This document shows, in pieces, positions 12,034 through 22,738 of a DNA stretch of 64,000 nucleotides; within the stretch, counting starts at the first letter, position 1, and each line of letters starts with the position of its first letter. The position numbers and the translations under genes are program-made. This stretch comes from Colletotrichum lupini (lineage: Eukaryota; Ascomycota; Sordariomycetes; Glomerellales; Glomerellaceae): contig NC_064682.1 in assembly GCF_023278565.1 (NCBI RefSeq), positions 1,922,001 through 1,986,000 of the forward strand. The letters run 5' to 3'. The notes beneath the pieces were generated by a model. It saw only the letters and a program-made list of their open reading frames with translations, ran no database searches and had not been told where the DNA came from.

Positions 12034-14120
12034 CTAGATTAGCCTTGCCCACAATGACTTAAACCTATCCTCGCGATCTAAGCTGACTGGCCACACAACG
12101 CGGCTCAACATTTCCCTGGCTTCAGACCATGCAACAACGCCTGTGATCTTGGCCCAATTCCGAACGAAGCTGGCCAATTCTTCCAGGATGGAATCGAGGC
12201 GCTTGTCGCAGAATAATAGCTGGGCATGAACCACACTTAATGAACCGACAAATGCTTTCCAGAGCCACGTGTCGCGTGTCTCTCGGCTCATACTTTGGAG
12301 ATTGACTAAGTCGTTTCGCAAATCTTGTGTAAGAATCCGGAGTATATGGTAGTGCAGTTGCTTCTCCATTGGTAGACCCTGATTCCAGATCCCAAGAGCG
12401 GCAATCAGATACATGCCGACGCCCACACAAAATCCAGACCACGACGATATAAAGGTTTGCTTTCCACGAGATGGGAGTTGAATCTTGTCGGCCAATGATG
12501 AATGATGGGCGCTGATGACTGCGAACAGTAGGTCGGATGAGCCACCACTATCCCAACCCTTCCAGGGCGTGGTGAGAACTACGTCAGCAGATGCTTGCGC
12601 ATGTCTTGTGTCTGCGAGCTTGGTAATATTACGAAGAGCTGTAATAGTCGGGTACATATCAATGTTCTTTGGCTTGCTACCTTGTGGCACAGAGCCGAAA
12701 AAGAAAGGTACCATTCGGAGAGCCCTGAGGCGAAGATCCAGATCACTAGCCTCGTGGTTAGGCCATCCATGTTTCAAGTTGGCCAACCCTCTAGGATGTG
12801 AGTGTGGCTTTTTGCCTTGAGATGATGCGTAGGTAGCAAGGGTGTCATCTGAGCGGCTCTTCAAGCAGTGGACGACGTTGTAATCTCTAGTGAGGTAAGG
12901 AATCAATGGACATGTACATTTTACTCTGCCATTTGAGGTTCCTTACAGAATAAGATAGCGATTCATCTGCTCAACTTGAATGTCATCAATTATGTGCTGA
13001 CCGGGGGTTTCCGCTCGCTGAGAATCCAGGTAAGTCATGAGGCCTTTAAGGTGAGATTCGGCAATAGCCAAATTTCCTAGGCAACACTAAGAATTCGAAA
13101 TGTCAGTATGACGGAGTATAAGAGCGAACCAGCGTTGTAGCACCTCTATGAAGCAGAGCGTACTGATGTACTTTGCGCACCGCACGATATCTCGTTCGTG
13201 TGGCGTTGCGACAAGCCAAGAGTTGACCTGGCGTATGCTCTGGATCTTTTGGGAGACAAAAGTGGATTCAAATGAAGAGAGATCGCCTTGATTCCATGCG
13301 TAGTGAAGACCGGATAACAATATCGTGTTTTGCAGGACATCTGCATCGGAAGTAGCTGTTGCAATACTGCAGTGCCTCTTAATATATCGTCGTCCGTATA
13401 CCGCGATAGACACTTACCAATCATCCGGAGTTCCGGGTAGCAGACTATGAGAGCGGCAAGCTTGGAAAACTGTCGTGCTATGATCAGATACAGCCAACAC
13501 GTATTGCTGGCTTAGCATGAGAGAATAGACCAACAGTAGTGGAGAAGTTCCTTCGACCTGAGAGGCATGTTGATGGGCAAAGTGTCGAAGGGATCAAAGG
13601 CTTCCCACGGAGTTACATAAACCGGACTCGGTATTGTGAGCACTTGGATAGATGGCACCTCTGATGATACGGCAATCTCCTTGTCGCTATGAGAGTGGTG
13701 TGTGACAGGCCGTGTATCCTCAACGGCCCACGGTGCTTGTTGACCAGGGCAAGGGCCAGCTCTACGTTCGCGGAGCGGAATCTTCGGCACATACGAACAC
13801 AACTGCTCTTTGAGTGTACAATTGAAGCTGTCGGATAAGATCATTAATCGTGCGTTCCTGAAGTGTTATGACTTGTGGTGAAGCCTCGTGGGGTAAGTTG
13901 TTATGATGTGATTGGATCCTCCCAGACAGCACTTGTCGAAATAGTCTTTATATCCACTATCTGACCGCGTAAATGGACACATTAGGAAGGCAGCTTACCA
14001 AGATGGGCGCCTCTCATCGCATCGAATGTGCTTTTGGCGGCATGATACGCACCCTGTCCGGCTTCGTGTATTGGTGCGTCTCGCCTTGAGCTTATCCGGC
14101 CCAGGGGCCATTATTGGCAT
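12034..14120 (-). CDS. Zn(II)2Cys6 fungal-specific transcription factor
   Basis: This is a binuclear zinc-cluster regulator of 559 residues. I reconstructed six exons: 13999-14120, 13535-13827, 13418-13477, 13144-13355, 12947-13086 and 12034-12886. Splicing exon 1 to exon 2 completes the DNA-binding cluster GCVSCRQKHIRC-DERRPSCFNC-TLKEQLC, an exact CX2CX6CX6CX2CX6C pattern at about residues 22-50. A basic stretch, PKIPLRERR, follows. The rest resembles the Fungal_trans_2 regulatory region, with helical segments such as QFSKLAALIVCYPELRMI, NTILLSGLHYAWNQGDL and LGNLAIAESHLKGLMTYL. No coherent long frame exists without the introns. The 171-base first intron and the GTTGGT donor of the second are the least certain parts. 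The gene diverges from the epoxide hydrolase gene at 14639, a common arrangement for a pathway-specific regulator and its target. Confidence 0.85.
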
Positions 14121-14638
14121 GCGAGCAGCTGAGATCAATGCTCGGGTGAGAGTTTTCTTCTCTGGCCTTCCGATCTGGCCAAAAGAAAAGAAAACAGAAG
14201 AGTGAGTGACGAAGTTCGATTTCATGTGAGATTTAAGCAAAGGCAAGTATATGCCGCTATTCCCGTTTGGGCCGAATAACCTGTCAGCCGGCGAATTATC
14301 TTTGGCCTCCTTTTCCCTACGATTGTACGGGGTTCGGCCAACTCCTGCACATCCCTTGGAGAACCACAGAATACCCATAGCCAGAAGATGTTTGTTACGC
14401 TCGATTATGGCAACTATCGGTTATGCAACGAGCAGAAAGTGGCTTCACGAAACTTCTGGAAGTCTGCCTGCTGATCCTACTAACAGGCCGCTAATAGCAC
14501 GACCAGGCAACAGATTGAGCAATTTGACTTGAAGATTTGGTATAAAGATCGCTTCAATTCCTTACAAGAGGAAAGAAACAAACCATCTTTCCCTTCTTCA
14601 TCACTCTCAGTCAACACAACTCTACCAAATACCAGACA
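14121..14638. promoter_or_regulatory. Shared upstream region of the zinc-cluster regulator and epoxide hydrolase
   Basis: These 518 bases separate two divergent start codons and must contain both promoters. Immediately before the epoxide hydrolase start is an A/C-rich leader. Zn2Cys6 proteins bind CGG triplets; several CGG/CCG triplets are present, but I cannot name a specific operator. Confidence 0.5.
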
Positions 14639-15868
14639 ATGGCCTCCCTGCCTTTCAGTGCCCATCCCTACGAGGTCCCTCCTTCAGCAAATCTCACGGC
14701 CACCAGCATCTCAGTCCCTGATGCTGAGATTGACAGTTTGAAGACGCTTCTCAAACTCACCCCCATTCCCAAACCCAATAGATTCAACTCGAGGGATGAT
14801 GGGTCTTTCGGCCTTCATCGAGATGCCCTCTCGGAGTTGGTCCAATACTGGGGCAACGAATACGACTGGAGAAAATGGGAGTCTACTCTCAACACTTTTC
14901 CCCAGTTCAATATGGATGTTACCGATGACGACTCCAAAACATACAAGATCAACTTCTTCGCTCTTTTCTCCAAGAACCCAGCCGCAATCCCCATTCTATT
15001 CCTACACAGCTGGCCAGGCTCTGTTGTAGAGTATCTCCCGATCCTTCGCAAACTTCAATCTCAATACGACACCGAGTCGCTTCCCTATCACGTCATTGTG
15101 CCTCATCATGTCGGATTTCCGTTCTCTGACGCACCGCCCCTCGACAGGGACTTTTCGCATCTCGATAATGCTCGCCTCATGTCAAAGATGATGCATGCGT
15201 TGGGCTTTGGTAAGTCCGGCTACATTGCCTCAGGCGGTGACCTCGGCGGTTGGTCAGCGCCCGTCATTGCGAATCTCGATCCAGCGTGCAAACTCGTCCA
15301 CATGAGCATGCTGAACGTTTCACCACCTGCTGGTGAAGATGTCGAGGCCGGTATTGAGGCAGGGCGGTATACTCCAGACGAGACAGCAGCCTTTGCCAGA
15401 ATCGCCGAATTTGCAAAGACAGGCACCGCATTCATCCAACTCGACGGAACGAAGCCAGCCAGTGCAGGGTACATTATCGGAAGCAACCCAGTGGCACTAC
15501 TCGCCTGGATCGGTGAAAAGATGATCATGTGGTCTGACAAGACACCAGATAGAGATCTTATCATCACGAACCTGGCCCTCTATTGGTTCACGGGGTGCTT
15601 CCCAACGTCGGTCTATATCCATCGTGTGGTCTTTGAGAACGTTGAGCTTATGATGAATGGTTGGAAGACTCTCAAAGTCCCACTAGGATATTCAGCCTTC
15701 AAGTATGAGCTTGTCTCTGCACCTGAGAGGTGGATCAAGCAAACAGACCAGGTGAGCTGGTATCGAATGCATGAGAGAGGAGGTCATTTTGCTGCGCTTG
15801 AAGAGCCAGAGGCTTTATGGAAAGATGTGGAGGATTTTATCGGGAAGTTTTGGCCAACGACCTTGTGA
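14639..15868 (+). CDS. Epoxide hydrolase, microsomal type (EHN domain plus alpha/beta hydrolase)
   Basis: This is an intronless 409-residue alpha/beta hydrolase of the microsomal epoxide hydrolase group, which converts epoxides to vicinal diols by a covalent Asp-ester mechanism. The N-terminal EHN domain covers about residues 5-110 (PFSAHPYEVP, DWRKWESTLNTFPQF). HSWPGS at 123-128 forms the oxyanion-hole loop. GGDLGG carries the predicted nucleophile Asp201. The cap has Tyr278 in AGYIIGSNPVALLAWIGEK, matching an epoxide-activating tyrosine. Glu357 (FKYELVSAPERW) and His383 (GGHFAALEEP) complete the likely catalytic set. The canonical GGDWGG is GGDLGG here. There is no signal peptide or N-terminal membrane anchor, unlike mammalian microsomal enzymes, so it is probably cytosolic. 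A physiological substrate cannot be inferred; its divergent zinc-cluster neighbour suggests regulated detoxification or secondary metabolism. Confidence 0.92.
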   Translation: MASLPFSAHPYEVPPSANLTATSISVPDAEIDSLKTLLKLTPIPKPNRFNSRDDGSFGLHRDALSELVQYWGNEYDWRKWESTLNTFPQFNMDVTDDDSKTYKINFFALFSKNPAAIPILFLHSWPGSVVEYLPILRKLQSQYDTESLPYHVIVPHHVGFPFSDAPPLDRDFSHLDNARLMSKMMHALGFGKSGYIASGGDLGGWSAPVIANLDPACKLVHMSMLNVSPPAGEDVEAGIEAGRYTPDETAAFARIAEFAKTGTAFIQLDGTKPASAGYIIGSNPVALLAWIGEKMIMWSDKTPDRDLIITNLALYWFTGCFPTSVYIHRVVFENVELMMNGWKTLKVPLGYSAFKYELVSAPERWIKQTDQVSWYRMHERGGHFAALEEPEALWKDVEDFIGKFWPTTL

Positions 15869-16201
15869 GGCCTGCTGTGTAACCAGGCTTCGAAGGTTTG
15901 CATGTGATCTTGTTGCGTGGAAGGAAACATTGTTGATGAAAATAGTTTATAGTTGTAGAGTCACACAAGAGATTGAAACGATATAGGGCGATGTGCTCAA
16001 TAACTCATGTTCCTGTCTAACAAGAAGAAATTTACCCAATCATCGAAAGTATTCCGATGTTAATTGAACTGGGCACACTTGCTGCCCTAGAGGCAACAAA
16101 ATACCAGACAGCTCTCTGTTGCAACGGTGTCGCCGACGATGGACTACGCTTCTGTGCTGTGGTCCGATACGAGTCTTCGCCAGTGCTTTCATGTCGCTGT
16201 G
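15869..16201. other. Convergent 3' regions of the epoxide hydrolase and HET genes
   Basis: These 333 bases separate two convergent stop codons and show nothing beyond likely 3' untranslated sequence. Confidence 0.5.
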
Positions 16202-18296
16202 TCACACAATATCCACTGTACGCACGCTGCCATCCGCATACATGCTTCTCTGCAAATCGTTCGGTGGGGTAGTTGACTGGATAAAAAAGCATCCGATCCG
16301 TTCAAACTTACCAGGTTGCTGCTTGCTTTCCTTCAGGACCAGTGAAATGAGCTTGAAATTGTCACTCGATCCATCTTGGATGAAGCTCATCCTGAGGCAG
16401 AGCACATCTGCGCCTGGAAGAACTTGGTGTGTACCAGGGCTATCCAAGACGTAATCAGCATGGATATGGAACCGCCCGGTCGATACAACGACATAGTGAA
16501 CCACGGTCTCCTTCCCGTGACGAATCACGGTGTCTCGTTCAAGTACACCCTCCATTGTGAGGCCGGATATTCTCAAGAGCCCGTAGGCTATGCCGCCATA
16601 ATTGTCCACGCCTGATGGAGTTACCTTGCAGTCCAGAACGGTGCTGTAGTGCTCAAAAAGGCCTCTGGAGTCTTCTTCGTAGTCAATGTCGGGGTCCCAG
16701 ACAAACACTGCGTCCCACACATCGACGCTCGAGTCAACACTAGCCCAAGACCATGTCGGTGCGGTCCGGGGACTTGGTCTCGGGGTTTTGAGGGTAGTCC
16801 GTATGATCCAAAGAAGATCATCGTTTATGGAGTCTTTCCATATCCCTGCCAGGTAGGACGACTTTCGCCTGACCGCCATATGCTTTGCGAGACCTCCAAT
16901 GGCCGGTAGACGGTCCGAGGTCATTGTGAGATGAAGCGCAGTGTATGAGGTGATCAGGGTGCGCCATAACCTCGCCATAAAATAGCCAGCTACATCCACC
17001 CAGTCGTACCCGTCAACCTCGCTATCAAGTGCGGAAGCGTGCAAGAGTTTGGTGATGGATATGGGGGAAGAGTCGGATGACCCATGAAATTTGATCCGGC
17101 CGCATTCACAGAAGAGGTCGGAACGACACTCGAAGAATATCTCTTGGGGGCCGAAATGCAGAACGCGTGTCGACAGCATGCGTTCCTGGTAGACCCAAGC
17201 TCTAGTGAGTAAAGGATGGAAGGAGGATGTTGGATCTCCTGGGTCTGTTGGATTGACGATATTGATGACCTCAAGATGATGGTCAATTCTACGGCGAAAG
17301 AGCAGTCGATAGGGGTCACCCGTGACCGTGGGCAAGACAGAGTCAGAGACCTCGAAGTCGGGTGTGTTGACAAATAGTCCTCCATCACCATTGCGTGATT
17401 GCGTAGCAGCAATGGTCAAGTAAGCGTTACTGTAGACCTCAGCCATCTTCACAGACTCTGTTTCCCAGTCGAGCTTGGAATCTTGGATGATACACAGTGA
17501 GTCAATCCAGATGTATTTGATTCCAAGTCTTCTAGTGACTAGGACGGCGTCTTGAAAGGTTTTCGAAAGACTGGTCATTGGAATCCCTGTCTTGCGTTGG
17601 GAAAGAGTTGCATTTGTGCTGGTTATGATTTGTTTTTGGCCCCAGCAATGACTGAGAGTGATGTAGTCTTCGTGCTGGCCGCTGGAATCAATGAGTCGAA
17701 TCATGTCTTTAGCGTATCAACGTCTAGTACCCGGCTTGGAAGCGTCGGCTTTTCAGGAGACTCGCAATATGCATGAGAATCGCCGAGACAAATCTCAATC
17801 CATGATCTGACTTTGTCAAGAGCAGTATCCGAATCAGTACCTTCCGATGTCCTGTATGTGGTCGGTATCGATTCCCATGTATCACGAACAGGATCTGGGG
17901 CATTTCTTTCAACATTTATGATTCCACATATCACCAATGGATTGTGTTGTGCTTACCGCCCTCAAGCGCAAAACTTTCGACTTCAAAGCGACTCCCATCT
18001 GTCATGTTAAATCGAATTTGTTTGTCAACGTCGACCGGAAAATCGTACTTGAGGTCAGACGACAACTTGTAAATGAATTGTATGTCGCAATGGTTGATGT
18101 TGGCTTCATGAATATTATGCTGTGCTAAGCAGCCTCGGCACCCCATTAAGAGGACACTACAAGTGTGACAAGAGGCTGCAAAGCTTTGGAACTTGGCCCA
18201 TGGCACCCCTGATATTTCATGGTCCCGCCTGGTCCTCAAGGCTGGATCTTGAATGTCTCCATGGCCGTGGAGGTCATTGCAGACCTGGCAAGCCAT
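16202..18296 (-). CDS. HET-domain (heterokaryon incompatibility) protein, frame broken once
   Basis: This is a HET-domain protein of the family involved in non-self recognition and programmed cell death on hyphal fusion. Exon 1 (17957-18296) begins MACQVCNDLHGHGD, with the paired cysteines usual at the start of this family. The intron is 17895-17956, and exon 2 resumes with DPVRDTWESIPTTY and reads to LPSRVLDVDTLK. About position 17705-17719 the frame must change by one base to continue as IRLIDSSGQHEDYITLSHCWG, the HET-domain core. That core runs on through TFQDAVLVTRRLGIKYIWID, SLCIIQD and VYSNAYLTIAA. No acceptable intron fits the break, and one missing base would restore about 677 residues. 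The C-terminal part contains YERIG-like KFERIGCFF and ends VRTVDIV, as usual for the family. It is either a sequencing or assembly error or a recently inactivated allele. HET loci are often polymorphic, so inactivation is plausible. Confidence 0.82.
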
Positions 18297-18713
18297 GATG
18301 AGGATGAGCGCTGAGCGTGCGTTATTGTTTGGCTGGATGTTCGAAGCATCTGACGAAGCGATAATTAAGGGGGTTCTAGTATCATGTGACCGGTAACCCA
18401 TTGGCGTCGTAGATGTTGTTGGCACTTCGTGTTCAGGTGCAGGCTGACTGCATATTGCGTAGTCATCCGCCTTATTGCGATGCGCAAACTGGTTGGCCCA
18501 CCAATTACGAGTCTCTTCGAAGTCAAACGGGCTGAGCTAGAGTTTAACGTGGTCTTCAGTGACGCATTTTAGTTATGGCTTGACGCTTATATCTCGCGCT
18601 GCATGCCTTTATCTACATAGTATCTAGGAACCGTTACCCAAAAGAACGCCCGCTTTAGATGCGAAAGAACAGATAATGAATACAGTAATAATACACTGCA
18701 AACGGTCGTTCAC
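18297..18713. other. Gap between the HET gene start and the NAPE-PLD-like gene stop
   Basis: These 417 bases carry the HET promoter and the 3' end of the metallo-hydrolase gene, both on the minus strand. Nothing else is recognisable. Confidence 0.5.
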
Positions 18714-20080
18714 CTAAAAGTCCCTGCTCTCTCCAATCTCACACACATCAAACACGCCAGTCGGGGGCAAGCCCTTCTTCTTCATGGCTTCCTGGAGAAG
18801 CTTAGGCGGCTCCAGCACCTCTTCCATGGTCAGAGCCCACGTTCCCCAATGGATGCCCATGGCGCGCTGACACCTGGTATCTTGGAAGATCTCGACGGAA
18901 TCGAACGGGTTGGCGTGCATTCCCGAGAAGGCAACACGGGGGTAGTATGCGCCGATGGGGATCAGGCCGAGGTCAAAGGGCCCTCGGAACTCCCCAATCT
19001 GCTTGAACTGCGGGCACATGGGCAGGTGGGCGTACTTTGGGCCGTAGTCGTCGACGTCGAGCGGGGTCCACGGCACGGCGCGGTATCCCGTGTCGCCGCC
19101 GAACCAGACCGACTTGCCGGCCGACTTGACGCCCCACGAAGCCCAAAGCGTCGTGTCCTTGTCAAAGGGCGTGCGGGCGGAGGTGTGCTGGCAGGGGAGG
19201 CAGGAGACCTGGGCGGTGATGGATTCGGGCGCCTCGTCAACGCCCTTGTCGATGTTGAGGGTGATTTCGGCGTCCTCCCACCAGTCGAGTTCCGTGACGT
19301 TCTTGAGGCCGGCGTTCTTGAACCAGGATTCTAGACCGAGGCCGACAAAGAAGTGGGCCTTTGGGTTGTGCTTTTGGATGGTGAGGACGGACTCGTGGGA
19401 GAGGTGGTCGTAGTGGCTGTGGCTGATGAAGACGGCGTCGACAAAGGGTATGTCGGCGAGGTCGCAGGGTTTGGGGGTGAAGCGTTTGGGACCCATAAAT
19501 GAGAAGGGGGAGCAGCGGTCTTCAAAGACAGGGTCAAAGAGGACGCGCAGGCCGGAAGGGAATTCTACGTAGTAGCAGGCGTGGCCCAGCCATGTTGCGC
19601 GGAGCTTGTCTGAGGCTGTGCGGTTGGGCAGGAACTCTGGCTTTTTGACGGTCACTGTTGGCGGCGTGGTGTCTGGCCACTTGAGCTCACCCGTCACTTG
19701 CGGCCTGTGATGGTTGTTAGATGCGATTGAGCGGGAGTGGAAGCGGAAGTGAGGCCGGCGTGACCGGGCTGTGAGAATGAGATTGAGATTGAAACGTACC
19801 AGAGGACATGGCGGACCATCTTGGAAAAGCCGATGCCATCACCAAAGGAAGGGTGGACGTTCTTGAAGCCGACTCTGTTGCCGTTTTTCGTGACGTGATG
19901 AGGCTTAGATGAGGCATCCTCGGGCGAGGGACCAAGGTCTGGGATCTTGGTGACGGTGGTTGAATATGAGGCCATTGAAAGGGCGAGCACGGAGGCCGGC
20001 GTTGCTGAAGCCTTCTTAGTACCGGGACGTATGGGCGGTTGTTGGAAGAAAGTGCGGAAGAACTGTCTGAACTTGGACAT
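18714..20080 (-). CDS. NAPE-PLD/Fmp30-like metallo-beta-lactamase-fold phospholipase D
   Basis: This is a 423-residue member of the N-acyl-phosphatidylethanolamine phospholipase D family (yeast Fmp30), which releases N-acylethanolamines from NAPE in animals. Fmp30 influences mitochondrial phospholipid levels in yeast. Exons are 19800-20080 and 18714-19704; the join gives KMVRHVLWPQVTGELKWPDT. The zinc-binding signature HSHYDH falls at about residues 189-194, with further metal ligands CLPCQH (His266), FGGDTGY (Asp298) and GIHWGTW. WLGHACYYVEFPSGLRVLFDPVF is the conserved entry to the fold. The N-terminus (MSKFRQFFRTFFQQPPIRPG) is basic and free of acidic residues, consistent with a mitochondrial presequence. 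The protein is close to yeast and animal homologues in length. The GTG at 19697 sometimes read as a start is internal. Substrate preference is inferred from family only. Confidence 0.9.
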
Positions 20081-21275
20081 GGTTCATCAAAGACCCTCTT
20101 GCCCGAGGGGTGTGAGGGGATTCCGAGATATATAGATAGAGTTGGACTTTGTTACATATGCAGGATGTGACACGAAGAAGAGGAGAGGGAGGGAGGGGAG
20201 CGGAAGAGACAAGCTCAAAGTGGTTGCAATCCGCGCTCGCCGGCCGGGGAATTGGACTAGACGGAACGGGATCCACTCGGCGTTAGCGAGAGCAATGAGC
20301 CCGGTCCGAAAGAGAAAAGATGAGGTAGGCAGTCGTCGATACGTGTGCATCACTCATGCGGTGAGGCTTGGTTTAAATCTGCACGTCAGATGTGCGATTG
20401 CGAGCCACAGGAATGATGAGCTCTGAGCCATCAGTCCAATGGCTATGAAAAGTGAGCTGGTCTACCTGTCGCAACGCGTCAAGCATCTGCGCGTCACTAC
20501 CTTACCTCTAAGTCATTTCATGTAAGTCGGCGCATCTGATTGGCACGTCAGTGGAGATACCGGCTTTTAGGACAACCAAAGTCCCCTAACCCGCCCACGG
20601 GTGTGCCCGTCTCATTGACAGTCCAATGATCCGTACGACTGGACCAGCCCTGAAGGTTCAAGCCACCGACTCCGGCTTCCAAAGTCCCATCTCCATCACC
20701 CACCAACTTAAGGGACTTTGGGTGAGCTATTGCACTTGGCTTGTGTGCGAGTGCGGGGGTTGCTAAAGTCCGGCGGTACCGTATTACTTGATGTACCGGC
20801 GGCCCATCACGGAGACACGGTGGAATGATCCCTCCGTTGTGCGTTGTGCGAGATACCGGGGCAACGACGCTAGTCCCTTTTCGTAACCCATCTCTCTACC
20901 TTTTCACCCTCAGAAGTCATCATTTTTGAAAGTGATAACAATCAGGTACCCTAGAACAGGGGACCTAAGTACCCTAGAAGAGCTGATATGCGACTTTTAA
21001 CCAACTGGGGGTCGCCTCTTCATCCCTACTTGTACACCACATTTGCGAGTTACGGTTATTGTTCACACATGGCAGAGTTCACGTAAGCATGCATGCAAAG
21101 CAACAAGAGACATGGTGACCGCACTCGCATCTGACAACCTGACTTCAATGCGACTCACATTCACCATTCATGAGCAAACCACATCTTGGTCTTTGGCAGT
21201 AATTTCCTATCTCGTCATTGAAATCCTCTAGACTGCAACGCAAAGAACGCCTGGGGTGATCTCCAACATGATGTT
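20081..21275. other. Intergenic region with a paired GTACCCTAGAA element
   Basis: These 1.2 kb upstream of the NAPE-PLD-like gene contain no supportable gene. They hold one of the two GTACCCTAGAA pairs (20946-20979). Confidence 0.6.
20946..20979 (+). repeat. Paired GTACCCTAGAA direct repeat, copy A
   Basis: Two exact copies of GTACCCTAGAA start at 20946 and 20969, 23 bases apart. The same paired arrangement recurs at 60880-60912 with 22-base spacing. This pair is about 870 bases upstream of the NAPE-PLD-like start codon and about 300 bases beyond the stop of the 21276 gene. Confidence 0.75.
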
Positions 21276-22232
21276 CTACACCGAGGCCCACGAGAAACGA
21301 TCATGACCAGCAAAGTCGCACACCCCCTTCTCCTGCTCCCACTCCTGCCTCTCCATGGCCCGCAAGTACTGTGTTTTGGCTCGGCGCATGTTGACCGGGT
21401 ACTTGTATCTCATCGCCAGCTGCAGCCGCTGGCTCTCCTGCTCCTCCTCGCGGCGAGCCCAGTCTTCCTGTTGTTGAGCCCAGTCTTCTTGGCGTCGACT
21501 CCAGTCTTCCAGACAATGAGCCCACTCTTGGTCAGAGCAGGTGTAATCTTCCGTCTTCTTTGTTTTTTCCTCTTCTTGTTCTTCGTTCTCGTCGTCCATT
21601 GCGTCCGGGCCGTCGATCTCGTCTGGTATTTCCATGGCTCCCCTTACGAGCTCAAGGCTGAGCGGTCGCGGTTTGCCGAGGGATGGAAGCGATATGGTCC
21701 TTCCTAACGGTTTATTTTCAATCGTGGTAGTATTTAGAGAAACTCCCGTGGTACTTGTTGCTGGATTCTCCTCGCTACGACCAATCCATCGCCGTAATTT
21801 CGCAAGGTTATGCGGAATACGCTCAAACCGAAACGTCTTGATGACGAACTGGTTCCGAAGACAATGCAGTTCCGCCTCGCAGTCCTGCACAATACCAGCG
21901 TACAGGATCCTTGTAGGTTTATGTCCGCAATTCTTTGCCTCGGTCTCCAACGTACGGGCCTCCCGTAGCCAGCTTTGGATTTGCCGTGTTGCGTCCCGTG
22001 GTAAGCGGTGCTCCTGGACGAGATGGTGGACGTCCCGGTACTCTGCCTCTTCAAACCCGTCGCGCCATGTTTGCACCTTTTTGTCCAAGAGTGGAATGCT
22101 GCTTTGTCGGCGTAGTGCGAGGATTGCTGATTCCCAGACTGCGGCGTCGGGATTTGTCGCTGGTTTGTTTGGCAGGGGGAGTTGTTGGTGGTTTGTCGGT
22201 GTAAGGAAGTTCATGATAGCTGCGGCTGGCAT
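21276..22232 (-). CDS. Hypothetical protein with a tryptophan heptad repeat (318 aa)
   Basis: This is an intronless 318-residue protein that I do not recognise. Residues 30-150 look like a mainly helical, folded region (WESAILALRRQSSIPLL, TRQIQSWLREARTLETEA, AELHCLRNQFVIKTFRFERI). Residues 155-200 are Ser/Thr-rich and disordered, and 203-226 form an acidic block (DDENEEQEEE). Residues 235-262 contain four tryptophans at 237, 244, 251 and 258, exactly seven residues apart, in QEDWAQQ-like units. This predicts a charged coiled coil or a helix with a Trp stripe. The C-terminus is basic and helical. The start codon at 22230-22232 begins MPAAAIMNFL; Met7 is an alternative. A separate open frame on the same strand (22211-22432, 73 codons) overlaps the start and might be an upstream exon or an uORF. 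Confidence 0.7.
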   Translation of the reverse strand: MPAAAIMNFLTPTNHQQLPLPNKPATNPDAAVWESAILALRRQSSIPLLDKKVQTWRDGFEEAEYRDVHHLVQEHRLPRDATRQIQSWLREARTLETEAKNCGHKPTRILYAGIVQDCEAELHCLRNQFVIKTFRFERIPHNLAKLRRWIGRSEENPATSTTGVSLNTTTIENKPLGRTISLPSLGKPRPLSLELVRGAMEIPDEIDGPDAMDDENEEQEEEKTKKTEDYTCSDQEWAHCLEDWSRRQEDWAQQQEDWARREEEQESQRLQLAMRYKYPVNMRRAKTQYLRAMERQEWEQEKGVCDFAGHDRFSWASV

Positions 22233-22738
22233 TCTTGTATGTCCTCAAATATGGATTGTTGTCTTTTTGGTTGTGTACAATGGGGTTTGAGAATGTGAGA
22301 TATGGTGGCTATGATGTCGTACAGATAGTGTGCCATGAGCAATCCCATCAGGTTGTCAACTCGCCTTTTGTATCCTTCCATCAACCTTTGCGTCTCGAGG
22401 CGGAGATAGCTATGGAGTTGTGCCTCTCCCACGCAAAAGCTTGCCGCGCAGAACTAGACGAATGGGCCCTAAGCTTTACCTGGAAGTCTTCAAAAACCAA
22501 ATCAAGCCATAGAGGTACAAAAAAGTCAAAAAAACAGTAAACAAGTTCAAATTCATCGAGACTGTGAAGTCCCTGTCGCCGTCATTATCCGTCATCATGG
22601 TATCTGAGAAACAAGAACAAAAGCAAGCCCTGGACTAAAAGTTGCGCCCGAGCGGAACGCTCATCAAGAAAACCAATAGACGATCCTCGCAAAGGAAAGC
22701 GTCCATCAAGCCACCCACAGGACCTTGCAAAGCAGATC
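22233..22738. other. Gap between the unknown gene and NDC80
   Basis: These 506 bases contain the NDC80 3' region and the promoter of the 21276 gene. A minus-strand open frame at 22211-22432 reads as a plausible helical peptide but has no recognised domain or clear splice link. Confidence 0.45.

Noticed and set aside
16300..16312. A GTAAGT donor-like site inside the HET gene
   Set aside because: Reading through gives KQQPGKFERIGCFF, which fits the usual C-terminal part of HET proteins, so it is treated as coding.
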